9,154 nt of DNA from JAMCRM01 sp041685075 (GCA_041685075.1 JAWLGN010000219.1:1-9154), one strand, 5' to 3'; positions 1 to 6,174 are shown, counted from the stretch's first letter. Translations and numbers: made by a program. Notes: a model not told the origin generated them from the sequence alone.

Positions 1-222
1 CCGACCGCGCGGGCCAACCCAGCCCCGCCGCGCGGGCCAAACCCAGCGCCGCCGCGCGGGCCAAACCCAGCCCCGCCCCGCGGGCCAAGACCCAGCTCAC
101 CCCGCGGGCCAACCCAGCCCCACCCCGCAAGCCAACAGTCCCGCCCCGCGGGTCAACCCAGCCCGACCGCGCGGGCCAACCCAGCCCCGCCGCGCGGGCC
201 AAACCCAGCGCCGCCGCGCGCC
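1..222. repeat. GC-rich 23-24 bp tandem repeat array at the left end
   Basis: The core GGGCCAA(A)CCCAGC recurs with its GGG at 11, 34, 58, 82, 106, 150, 173 and 196. A degenerate copy (AAG in place of GGG) lies at 129, and the start of another at about 220. Spacings are 23, 24, 24, 24, 23, 21, 23, 23 and 24 bp. There is also a higher-order duplication: bases 1-58 recur exactly at 163-220 (offset 162). The array starts before the window, so its full length is unknown. Units drift in codon phase, all three forward frames are free of stops here, and there are no unique spacers, so neither coding selection nor CRISPR is indicated. A minisatellite-like intergenic repeat is the best description. 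Confidence 0.9.
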
Positions 223-327
223 CAACCTCGGTTTGCTCCGGCGCCCAGCCGGGTTTCACCAGCCGCGCCATCCGCAGCCCCGCCCCAACCACTGTTTGCT
301 CAGGCCCCCAGCCAACGGGTACACTGG
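223..327 (+). repeat. Gene-free lead-in to the synthase with one imperfect duplication
   Basis: Bases 231-254 and 294-320 are two copies of one element: GTTTGCTC, one variable base, GGC, one variable base, CCCAGCC, then GGGT. They differ by two substitutions and a 3-base AAC insertion in the second copy, at a 63-bp offset. In the frame of the downstream synthase both read as FA(P/Q)APS followed by RV. That frame has no stop codon from base 1 onward, so the stretch is either untranslated leader or the end of a proline/alanine-rich extension whose start lies left of the window. I see no convincing promoter or ribosome binding site here. Confidence 0.6.
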
Positions 328-1338
328 TTGTCTTCGATGGACTTGGGCAAGCTGGGGCAAGCACTCACCGCCAGGGAGGTCTTCGATCTCATCTGCGACG
401 ACCTTCGCCTGGTGGAACGCGAAATCGGCATCGAATCGGTGGCGTCGGTTAACGCCGTGACCGCCATCGGCCACTATCTCCAATCGAGCGGCGGCAAGCG
501 CCTGCGCCCGGCCATGCTGCTGTTGGCCGCGCGCCTGGCGGGCTGCTGCGATGCTACCGCCATCCGCCTCGGCGCGGTGGTGGAGATGATCCACACCGCC
601 ACCCTGGTCCACGACGACGTCATCGACGGCGCCGAAATCCGCCGCGGCCGCCCCTCCACCAATGCCCGCTGGGGCAATCACATCTGCGTGCTCGCCGGCG
701 ACTGGCTCTACATGCAGGCTTTCCAGGTGGCCCTCCGGGAGCGGAACTTCCAGATCCTGGAACTGCTGATCGGCCTCACCCAGGTGATGGTCGAGGGCGA
801 ACTGCTGCAACTGGAAAGCATCGGCCGCGTGGACATCACCGAGGCCGACTGCATGGAACTGGTGGACCGCAAAACCGCGCGCCTTTTCTCCGTCTGCGCG
901 CGCCTGGGCGGCATCGCCGGCGGCGCCGACGCGGCCCTCCAGGATACCCTCGGCGAGTACGGCTGGAATCTCGGGATGGCTTTCCAACTCGTCGACGACG
1001 TGCTCGATTTCACCTCCCGCGAAACCACTCTCGGCAAGCCCGTGGGCAGCGACCTGCGGGAAGGCAAGGTGACGCTGCCGGTGGTCTACGCGCTCGAAAC
1101 CGCCGGAGCCGCCGAGCGCCGCGTCATCTCGACCATCGTGCGCGAGCGCAGCTACCGTGCGGCGCCCTTCAAAGAAGTGCTGGCGCTGATCGAAAAGCAC
1201 CGCGGCATCGCCCGCGCGCGCGAGCGCGCCCAAACCTTCACGGACCGCGCCCGCGCCCTCATCGCCGGCTGCCCGGACTCTCCCTACCAGCGCGCTCTCC
1301 ACGCCATCACCGAACTGGTGGTCGACCGCGACCACTGA
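328..1338 (+). CDS. Long-chain trans-polyprenyl diphosphate synthase (IspB/HepT-like)
   Basis: This enzyme condenses isopentenyl diphosphate units onto an allylic primer to make a long all-trans prenyl chain, normally the side chain of menaquinone or ubiquinone; it acts in the cytosol. Visible motifs (numbered from the TTG at 328) are GGKRLRP at 55-61, the first Asp-rich motif DDVID at 96-100, FQLVDDVLD with the second Asp-rich motif at 223-227, and GKPVGSDLREGK at 236-247. The fifth residue before the first Asp-rich motif is Ala (IHTATLVHDD). In this family a small residue there goes with long products, whereas aromatic residues give short C15-C20 chains. Exact chain length cannot be read. 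The 336-residue length is normal. The start is uncertain: TTG 328 or ATG 337, neither with a clear Shine-Dalgarno. The frame is also open leftwards to base 1. Its stop faces the methyltransferase stop 12 bp away, with no terminator hairpin between. Confidence 0.93.
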   Translation: MSSMDLGKLGQALTAREVFDLICDDLRLVEREIGIESVASVNAVTAIGHYLQSSGGKRLRPAMLLLAARLAGCCDATAIRLGAVVEMIHTATLVHDDVIDGAEIRRGRPSTNARWGNHICVLAGDWLYMQAFQVALRERNFQILELLIGLTQVMVEGELLQLESIGRVDITEADCMELVDRKTARLFSVCARLGGIAGGADAALQDTLGEYGWNLGMAFQLVDDVLDFTSRETTLGKPVGSDLREGKVTLPVVYALETAGAAERRVISTIVRERSYRAAPFKEVLALIEKHRGIARARERAQTFTDRARALIAGCPDSPYQRALHAITELVVDRDH

Positions 1339-1350
1339 ACCCGCCGCGGC

Positions 1351-2190
1351 TTAGTAGTTCACCCACAGCGCTTCCTGCCGCACCTGCTTAATCGAATGGC
1401 AGCGCTTGGCGGTGGCGTCGATTCGGCGCCAGCCGCGGTAGAGCGTGTCCATGGCATCGCAGCGATAGCCGGAGACGGCCACCCGCCCGCGGCAGGCGGC
1501 CACCGCCTGCGCCAGCGCGGCATGCTCGCCATCGTCCATCTCGTAGCCGTAGGCCCGGCTGTCGCCGCGGGTGGCGTGCAGGTAAGGTGGATCGCAGTAG
1601 AACAGGGTGCCGGGGTCGTCGTACAGTCGGATGGCCTCCAGCGCGGGCCGGTTTTCAATCTGTACCCGCAGAAGGCGCGCCGCGATGGCCGCCAGGTCCT
1701 CGACGCCGCCCAGCCAGCGCGACACCACCCCGGACATCCCCGCGCGGCTGGTCCTGCGGCAGTTGGCCCAGCGGCCCAGTGAGGCCGTTTGCGCCAGCCC
1801 TGTGCGCGCCTGCCGCGCCCGCACGTAGAAGCGCCGTGCGCGCTCGAGCGGAGCCGGCGCGCCGCCCCCGGCCACTGCTTCGAAGAACTCCTCGCGCGCA
1901 AACGGCGTGAGCGCGATGGCCTCGATGAGCCGCTCTCTCTCGTCGCGCAGCACGCGGAAGAAGTTCACCACCTCGCCGTCCAGGTCGTTGTAGGTCTCCA
2001 CGGGCGAGGGCGTCCGGTTCAACAGCACCGCCGCGGAGCCGGCGAACGGCTCGCAGTAGTGATGGCACGCGGGCAGCAGCGGCAATAGCCAGTTCAGGTG
2101 ATTGAACTTACCGCCATACCAGCCGAAGGCGATGAGGCGCCGCGCCCGTCCCCCCGTTTGGCTGACCGGGGAGGGCGGTTTGCGCGGCAT
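1351..2190 (-). CDS. Solitary D12-class DNA N6-adenine methyltransferase (Dam-like)
   Basis: A predicted S-adenosylmethionine-dependent enzyme that methylates adenine N6 in a short DNA site. The motif order is that of alpha-class (MethyltransfD12) enzymes: WYGGK at 24-28, SAM-binding motif I PFAGSAAVL at 48-56, NDLDGEVVNFF at 68-78, a variable target-recognition stretch at about 85-190, catalytic motif IV DPPY at 200-203, and the family C-terminal tail EALWVNY. At 279 residues it looks complete. The recognition site cannot be deduced; GATC should not be assumed. The ATG lies 4 bp after the VOC stop, with GTGAGG just upstream overlapping that stop, so translation is probably coupled. No restriction endonuclease, specificity subunit or phage gene is visible, making this an orphan methyltransferase within the window. 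It could be part of a restriction system only if a nuclease lies elsewhere. Confidence 0.92.
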   Translation of the reverse strand: MPRKPPSPVSQTGGRARRLIAFGWYGGKFNHLNWLLPLLPACHHYCEPFAGSAAVLLNRTPSPVETYNDLDGEVVNFFRVLRDERERLIEAIALTPFAREEFFEAVAGGGAPAPLERARRFYVRARQARTGLAQTASLGRWANCRRTSRAGMSGVVSRWLGGVEDLAAIAARLLRVQIENRPALEAIRLYDDPGTLFYCDPPYLHATRGDSRAYGYEMDDGEHAALAQAVAACRGRVAVSGYRCDAMDTLYRGWRRIDATAKRCHSIKQVRQEALWVNY

Positions 2191-2194
2191 GGCC

Positions 2195-2575
2195 TCACGT
2201 CTCGAGCGGTTGGTAAAGCCCCAGCGCGGCGCCCGCGGGATCCTCGATCACAGCGTAGCGCCCCACCGTGCAGCGGGTCTCCGACAGCACCTTGCCGCCG
2301 AACTGCCGGCAGCACTCCAGCGCCAGGTCCATGTCGGGCACCGTAATGTAGACCAGCCATACGGGCGGCAGCGTCACGTTCGCCTCGCGCTGGTGACAGA
2401 TGGCGGCCACCGGTTCCGATCCGGGCGGCTGCATGGCGTAATCCTCGTAGCCTTCCATCTCCACCGGCAGCGGACGCCAGCCGGTGACGGCCTGGTAGAA
2501 GTCGCGCAGCGAGCCCGCATCAGGTACCGTCAGGTCCAGCCACGCGATGGTGCCGGGCTGCGGTGTTTGCGCCAC
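2195..2575 (-). CDS. VOC (glyoxalase/bleomycin-resistance fold) family protein
   Basis: A 126-residue protein with two VOC half-modules. The first opens GTIAWLDLTVPD (8-19) and continues into DFYQAVTGW (25-33), the typical FY...GW helix. The second runs from VWLVYITVPDMD (72-83) through FGGKV to GRYAVIEDPAGAALGLYQP (105-123), the usual last strand. Family members bind a divalent metal and catalyse varied reactions (isomerisation, thiol transfer, dioxygenation) or merely sequester drugs; nothing here identifies the substrate. The start is GTG, fixed by two in-frame TGA codons a few bases upstream. A GAGG lies only one base before it, so the ribosome binding site is poor. An ATGATG just upstream is in another frame. 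It precedes the methyltransferase with a 4-bp gap and lies 131 bp downstream of etfA on the same strand. Confidence 0.85.
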   Translation of the reverse strand: MAQTPQPGTIAWLDLTVPDAGSLRDFYQAVTGWRPLPVEMEGYEDYAMQPPGSEPVAAICHQREANVTLPPVWLVYITVPDMDLALECCRQFGGKVLSETRCTVGRYAVIEDPAGAALGLYQPLET

Positions 2576-2735
2576 ACCTCATCATAACCGCTCGTACGGC
2601 TATCGCAACCGCCGGATTCGCCGCAAGCCCGGGGCAGTCGGCCGCATGGTCCGCATCGCCACCTCCGGATTGGCCGCGAGTCCAGGGCCGCCGCCCGCAT
2701 GGTTTCTCAATCGCCGGCTTCGCCGCGGGCTTTGG
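2576..2735 (-). repeat. Degenerate ~53-bp tandem repeat over the etfA 3' end and spacer
   Basis: On the plus strand, 2612-2650 and 2665-2703 align over 39 bases with 7 differences (offset 53). Both begin CCGGATT and end CCGCATGGT. Flanking bases also match (TATCGCAACCG against CATCGCCACCT), making units of about 2601-2653 and 2654-2706. A weaker third copy begins at about 2712 (TCGCCGGCTTCGCCGCGGGC) and includes the etfA stop codon. The rest of the spacer (2576-2600) holds no gene. No hairpin followed by a T-run is seen, so termination between etfA and the VOC gene is not evident. Confidence 0.55.
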
Positions 2736-3687
2736 CAATCGCCTCGATAAGCGCCGGTACCACCTGGAAGAGGTCGCCCACGATGCCGTAGTCGGCCACC
2801 TCGAAGATGGGGGCCTCGGGGTCCTTGTTGATGGCCGCGATGGTGCGGGCGCCTTTCATCCCCACCAGGTGCTGGATGGCGCCCGAGATGCCCACCGCCA
2901 GGTACAGCTTGGGCGCCACGGTCTGGCCGGAGCTGCCTACCTGCCGTTCCATGGGCAGCCAGCCGGCGTCGCAGATGGGGCGGGAGGCGGCCAACTCCGC
3001 TCCCAGCGCCTCGGCCAGGCGTTCGACGAGCGGGAGCTTGTCGGCGTCCCCGATACCGCGGCCCACCGCAACGATAGTGCCGGCGGCGGCGAGGTCCACG
3101 GCGCGCTGGGCTTCGCGGAAGGGCGCAGAGGGCCGGCTGCGAATGTCGCCGGGCGCGAGCTGCGGCGCGAAGGTCTCGACCGGCGCGGCATCGCCGCCGG
3201 TTTCGCCTCTGTAGGCGCCCGCCTGGAGGGAGGCGAAGTAGGGCGGCTCGCCCGCGAAGCGGACGTCGGCGTTCATCTTGCCCTGGAAGACCTGCCGCAC
3301 CAGCACGAGCGCTCCGCTTTCGGCGCGGTGGCCTATGACGTCGGTGGCGGCGGCGCGGTCCATGGCCGCGGCCAGCCTGGGCAGAAAGTCGCGCGTCCGG
3401 TAGCTGTGGGGAAACAGCGACAGCCACGCGCCGCTCCGGGTGATGAGCTGCCGCGCGGCCAGCGCGTAGCCCTCCGCCGTGTATTCTTCAAGCAGGGGAT
3501 GCTCGACGGCGTAGACGCGTTCGGCGCCGCGCACTTCGGCGGCCAGGGCGGCGACCTCGTGTCCCAGGACGGCGGCGTGCACCGGCCGGCCGAGGTCCGC
3601 ACCGATTTGCCGCGCCGCGGCCAGCGTCTCCCAGGACATGCGGTTCCACTCGCCGCCGCGCTGCTCGAGGAAGGCCAGGACGCTCAT
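2707..3687 (-). CDS. etfA: Electron transfer flavoprotein alpha subunit
   Basis: The FAD-binding subunit of the soluble heterodimer that accepts electrons from flavin dehydrogenases (acyl-CoA dehydrogenases and others) and passes them to ETF:quinone oxidoreductase. At 326 residues it has the usual length. The N-terminal half (about 1-190) is the ETF alpha/beta-type domain. The C-terminal FAD domain is highly conserved: GRGIG 209-213, SRPICDAGW 235-243, RQVGSSGQT 248-256, AVGISGAIQH 264-273, and INKDPEAPIFEVADYGIVGD 286-305. Its ATG overlaps the etfB stop in an ATGA (3684-3687), so the two subunits are translationally coupled. The 3' end falls inside a degenerate tandem repeat that continues into the spacer. 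No dehydrogenase or ETF dehydrogenase gene is in the window, so the electron donor is not identified. Confidence 0.97.
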   Translation of the reverse strand: MSVLAFLEQRGGEWNRMSWETLAAARQIGADLGRPVHAAVLGHEVAALAAEVRGAERVYAVEHPLLEEYTAEGYALAARQLITRSGAWLSLFPHSYRTRDFLPRLAAAMDRAAATDVIGHRAESGALVLVRQVFQGKMNADVRFAGEPPYFASLQAGAYRGETGGDAAPVETFAPQLAPGDIRSRPSAPFREAQRAVDLAAAGTIVAVGRGIGDADKLPLVERLAEALGAELAASRPICDAGWLPMERQVGSSGQTVAPKLYLAVGISGAIQHLVGMKGARTIAAINKDPEAPIFEVADYGIVGDLFQVVPALIEAIAKARGEAGD

Positions 3688-4451
3688 AGCACGCGCGCCT
3701 CAAACTTCAGCTTCTCGACAAGTTTGGCCGCCGCCTCGGCCGGAGGACCGTCGAAGAGCTGGGTCTGCTTGCTCCGCTCGGGGACGTAGAGACGGAGGAT
3801 TTGGAGCGCCGGGGCGCCGGGGGGCGCCAGTTCGGCCGCGGGCAGCGTGCGGATTTCCTTGGTCCGGGCCCGCTTGATGCCCATCAGGGTGGCGTAGCGC
3901 AGCTTGCGGATGCCGGACTGCACGGTCACCAGCGCCGGCAGGGGCAGCTCGACGTGCTGGAACCATCCGCCTTCGAGCTCGCGCTTCACCCGGATGGCGC
4001 CCTCGAGTTTCTCCACCTCCATGGCGATGGTGGCGTGGGGCAGGCCCGCCAGCTCGGCCAGGATGACTCCCGTCTGGCCGTAGCCGAGGTCGTCGGACTG
4101 GAGGCCTGTGAGGACCAGGTCGGGCCGCTCCGGGTCGATGGCGCGGGCCAGCAGGCGGGCGGTGCGCAGCGGATCGGCGGCGGTGTTCTCGTCCTCGATG
4201 TGGATGGCGCGGTCGGCGCCCTTGGCGAGGGCTTCGCGGATGGTTTGTGCGGCGCGCGGCGGGCCGGCACAGAGCACCACGACCTCGCCGCCGTGCTTCT
4301 CCCGCAGTTCGAGCGCTTCTTCCAGGGCGTAGGCGTCCGGCTCGTTGATCTCCCATTCGAGGCCGGCGTCCTGGATCCACCGGTTGGAAGGGCCGGCCCG
4401 CAGGAGAGAGTCGCGGGCCGGAACCTGCTTGATACAGACGACGGTCTTCAT
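3684..4451 (-). CDS. etfB: Electron transfer flavoprotein beta subunit
   Basis: Partner of EtfA; in the classical family it binds AMP structurally and docks the dehydrogenase. Visible features (numbered from the ATG at 4451) are MKTVVCIKQVPA at the N-terminus, EINEPDAYALEEAL at 34-47, LVLTGLQSDDLGYGQTG at 112-128 in the nucleotide-binding region, and VKRELEGG...LPALVT at 155-176, which fits the ETF-beta signature as I remember it. The usual NEPRY-type motif appears as IRKLRYATL (181-189). Length is 255 residues, normal. I chose ATG 4451 over the in-frame GTG two codons upstream (4457) because family members begin M-K-x-V-V-C-x-K-x-V and a GGGG lies 5 bases before the ATG. Its stop overlaps the etfA start. 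It follows fabF after 37 bp containing a perfect hairpin. Confidence 0.96.
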   Translation of the reverse strand: MKTVVCIKQVPARDSLLRAGPSNRWIQDAGLEWEINEPDAYALEEALELREKHGGEVVVLCAGPPRAAQTIREALAKGADRAIHIEDENTAADPLRTARLLARAIDPERPDLVLTGLQSDDLGYGQTGVILAELAGLPHATIAMEVEKLEGAIRVKRELEGGWFQHVELPLPALVTVQSGIRKLRYATLMGIKRARTKEIRTLPAAELAPPGAPALQILRLYVPERSKQTQLFDGPPAEAAAKLVEKLKFEARVL

Positions 4452-4468
4452 GAGCACCCCGCTGGCCG

Positions 4469-4488
4469 CGGCGGGACTGCGCCCGCCG
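4469..4488 (-). promoter_or_regulatory. Perfect 7-bp GC hairpin between fabF and etfB
   Basis: Immediately after the fabF stop, the minus strand reads CGGCGGG, a 6-base loop CGCAGT, then CCCGCCG: an all-GC, mismatch-free stem. No T-run follows, so it is not a classical intrinsic terminator. In this position it could stabilise the upstream acpP-fabF message, promote partial termination, or affect entry to etfB, whose start is 17 bases further on. The structure is visible in sequence; its role is inferred. Confidence 0.5.
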
Positions 4489-5730
4489 CTATGCCTGATA
4501 ACGTTTGAAGACTAGCGCACCGTTGGTGCCGCCGAACCCGAAGGAGTTGGAGAGTGCGTATTCGATCCGCATGGGACGCGCCTGGATGGGCACGTAATCC
4601 AGATCGCACTCCGGGTCGGGCGTCTCGTAATTGATGGTGGGGGGAGCCACCTGGTCGCGGATGGCCAGGGTGGTGAGGGCGGCCTCGACGGCTCCGGCGC
4701 CGCCCAGCAGGTGGCCGGTCATGGACTTGGTGGAGCTGACCGCCATCTTGTAGGCATGGTCGCCGAAACAGCGCTTGATGGCCACGCTCTCGGCGCGGTC
4801 CCCCACGGGAGTGGAGGTGCCGTGCGCGTTGATGTAATCCACCTGTTCGGGCTGGATGCCCGCGTCGCGGATAGCGTTCATCATGACCCGGATGGCGCCG
4901 TCGCCGTCTTCGCAGGGCGCGGTGACGTGGAAGGCGTCGCCGCTCATGCCGTAGCCGGCGACCTCGGCCAGGACGCGGGCGCCGCGGCGGCGGGCGAACT
5001 CCAGTTCTTCGAGGATGAGGATGCCGGCGCCCTCGCCCACGACGAAGCCGTCGCGGTCCTTATCCCAGGGCCGGGAGGCGCGCTGGGGCTCCTCGTTGCG
5101 GGTGGACAGGGCGCGCATAGCGGCGAAACCACCGACGCCCATGGGGGTGATGCAGGCCTCGGTGCCGCCGCAGATCATCACGTCGGCGTCGCCGCGCTGG
5201 ATGATCTTGAACGAATCGCCCACGCAGTGCGCGCTGGTGGTGCAGGCGGTGGCGGTGGCGGAGTTCGGACCCTTGGCTCCCGTGCGAATAGAGACGTAGC
5301 CGGACGCCAAATTGATGATGCTGGCGGGAATGAAAAACGGGGAGATGCGGCGCGGCCCGAACTCCAGCAGGTTGCGATGTTCGCGCTCGATGACCTCGAA
5401 CCCGCCGATGCCGCTGCCGATGTAGACGCCGGTTCGCTCGGCCGCATCCGGGGTGACCTGGAAGCCGGATGCGGCGAGGGCGCAATCCGCCGCCGCGATA
5501 GCGAACTGGATGAAGCGCCCCATCTTCTTGACTTCTTTTCTCTCGATGTACTTCTGGGGATCGAAGCCCGCTACCTCTCCCGCGATCCGGCAGGAGAAGG
5601 CCGAGGCGTCGAAAGCGGTAATGGGGCCGATGCCGCTCTTACCCGCCCGGACCGCGGTCCAGGTTTCCTCCGTGCCGATGCCGAGCGGGGACACTATACC
5701 GACGCCTGTGACTACAACTCTACGGGACAA
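4489..5730 (-). CDS. fabF: Beta-ketoacyl-ACP synthase II (KAS II)
   Basis: Elongating condensing enzyme of type II fatty acid synthesis: it joins malonyl-ACP to acyl-ACP to give beta-ketoacyl-ACP. The 413 residues show the complete thiolase-fold architecture. The active-site Cys163 sits in TACTTSAH, with His303 in NAHGTST, and Lys335 and His340 in SSTKSMTGH. These positions match my recollection of E. coli FabF numbering. The C-terminal glycine-rich gate loop NSFGFGGTNG is at 395-404. The Cys-His-His set marks an extender, not a FabH-type initiator or a chain-length factor. The start is TTG at 5730, supported by AGGAG 8 bases upstream and the N-terminus SRRVVVTGVG; the only in-frame upstream sequence runs back to the acpP stop. 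It follows acpP after 36 bp and precedes etfB after 37 bp. Confidence 0.97.
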   Translation of the reverse strand: MSRRVVVTGVGIVSPLGIGTEETWTAVRAGKSGIGPITAFDASAFSCRIAGEVAGFDPQKYIERKEVKKMGRFIQFAIAAADCALAASGFQVTPDAAERTGVYIGSGIGGFEVIEREHRNLLEFGPRRISPFFIPASIINLASGYVSIRTGAKGPNSATATACTTSAHCVGDSFKIIQRGDADVMICGGTEACITPMGVGGFAAMRALSTRNEEPQRASRPWDKDRDGFVVGEGAGILILEELEFARRRGARVLAEVAGYGMSGDAFHVTAPCEDGDGAIRVMMNAIRDAGIQPEQVDYINAHGTSTPVGDRAESVAIKRCFGDHAYKMAVSSTKSMTGHLLGGAGAVEAALTTLAIRDQVAPPTINYETPDPECDLDYVPIQARPMRIEYALSNSFGFGGTNGALVFKRYQA

Positions 5731-5738
5731 AACCGATT

Positions 5739-5743
5739 CTCCT
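5739..5743 (-). promoter_or_regulatory. Shine-Dalgarno fixing the TTG start of fabF
   Basis: The minus strand reads AGGAG, eight bases, then TTG. No ATG or GTG occurs in frame between the acpP stop and this TTG, so the site decides the start. Confidence 0.8.
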
Positions 5744-5766
5744 GGTGGGGGAAACCGCCCGGATGG

Positions 5767-6006
5767 CTATTTCTTGGCCGCCTTGCCGTCGATGTAGTCG
5801 ATGGCGTCCTTGACGGTGGCAATCTTTTCGGCGTCTTCGTCCGGGATCTCCAGCTCGAAAGCCTCTTCAAACGCCATGACCAGTTCCACGATATCGAGGG
5901 AGTCGGCGCCCAAATCGTCTACAAACGAGGCGTTGGCGTCCACCTGGCTCTCGTCTACACCGAGCTGCTCCACGATAATCTGCTTGACCTTCTGCTCAAC
6001 TGCCAT
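5767..6006 (-). CDS. acpP: Acyl carrier protein
   Basis: A 79-residue acidic carrier that holds growing acyl chains on a 4'-phosphopantetheine arm. The attachment site is Ser36 in the family motif GADSLDIVEL (33-42). The four-helix pattern is intact: VEQKVKQIIVEQLGV, then the DSL helix, then EIPDEDAEKIATVKDAIDYI. The Lys-rich tail KAAKK ends it. The ATG has a near-ideal Shine-Dalgarno, AGGAGG, with 5-base spacing, in keeping with the high expression usual for this protein. It heads the run acpP-fabF-etfB-etfA and has a candidate promoter just upstream. The usual neighbours fabD and fabG do not precede it; instead a sulfatase on the same strand ends 167 bp upstream. Confidence 0.98.
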   Translation of the reverse strand: MAVEQKVKQIIVEQLGVDESQVDANASFVDDLGADSLDIVELVMAFEEAFELEIPDEDAEKIATVKDAIDYIDGKAAKK

Positions 6007-6011
6007 GCAGT

Positions 6012-6066
6012 CCTCCTGTGTTGTGCAAACGCATTGATTCTAGCTGTCTTTCGAGCGCTTCCGCAA
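6012..6066 (-). promoter_or_regulatory. Candidate sigma70 promoter and strong RBS for acpP
   Basis: Reading the minus strand, a -35-like TTGCGG (6061-6066) is separated by 18 bases from a -10-like TAGAAT (6037-6042, 5 of 6 consensus). A roughly 25-base leader then leads to AGGAGG (6012-6017) and the acpP ATG at 6006. The -35 is weak (TTG only). It sits in the one clearly less GC-rich patch of the intergenic region, which supports a promoter here. Confidence 0.5.
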
Positions 6067-6106
6067 CTCGGAAGGCGCCGGTTTGAACAAAATCACCGCG
6101 GCGGGA

Positions 6107-6174
6107 CCGGCCGAACGGCCGGGAGCCGCCGCCTTGTGCAAGAAAGCCACCTCGGCGGGCCGGCCGGGAGCCGC
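6107..6174 (-). terminator. GC hairpin and duplicated 14-mer between sulfatase and acpP
   Basis: Bases 6107-6122 form the perfect inverted repeat CCGGCCGAACGGCCGG. Outside it, CGGCGGG-type and CCGCCGC-type arms can extend the stem across short internal mismatches. On the minus strand, past the sulfatase stop, it is followed some distance later by ATTTTGTT, a poor T-run. The 14-mer CGGCCGGGAGCCGC occurs exactly at 6116-6129 and again at 6161-6174 (offset 45), the second copy reaching the last base of the sulfatase stop. It may terminate the xseA-sulfatase transcript or be a small intergenic repeat; the T-run is too weak to be sure. Confidence 0.4.

Noticed and set aside
1..220. CRISPR array
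   Set aside because: Units are contiguous 23-24 bp tandem copies without unique spacers and there are no cas genes.
296..325. Promoter TTGCTC-18 bp-TACACT before the polyprenyl synthase
   Set aside because: Both boxes are poor matches and the -10 is only a few bases before the start codon; not distinguishable from chance.
233..460. 75-codon plus-strand frame overlapping the synthase start
   Set aside because: No Shine-Dalgarno, out of frame with the enzyme, overlaps conserved synthase codons, and no recognisable protein.
256..1335. Long minus-strand open frame (359 codons) opposite the polyprenyl synthase
   Set aside because: It lies exactly over a gene with complete family motifs, and its translation is low-complexity Ala/Gly/Val/Asp with no recognisable domain; GC-rich codon bias creates it.
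1339..1350. Bidirectional terminator between the convergent synthase and methyltransferase
   Set aside because: The 12-bp gap has only a short CCGCGG palindrome and no T-run.
2520..2738. 72-codon minus-strand frame between etfA and the VOC gene, with an ATGATG
   Set aside because: It overlaps the VOC gene out of frame, is built from the degenerate spacer repeats, and shows no protein family features.
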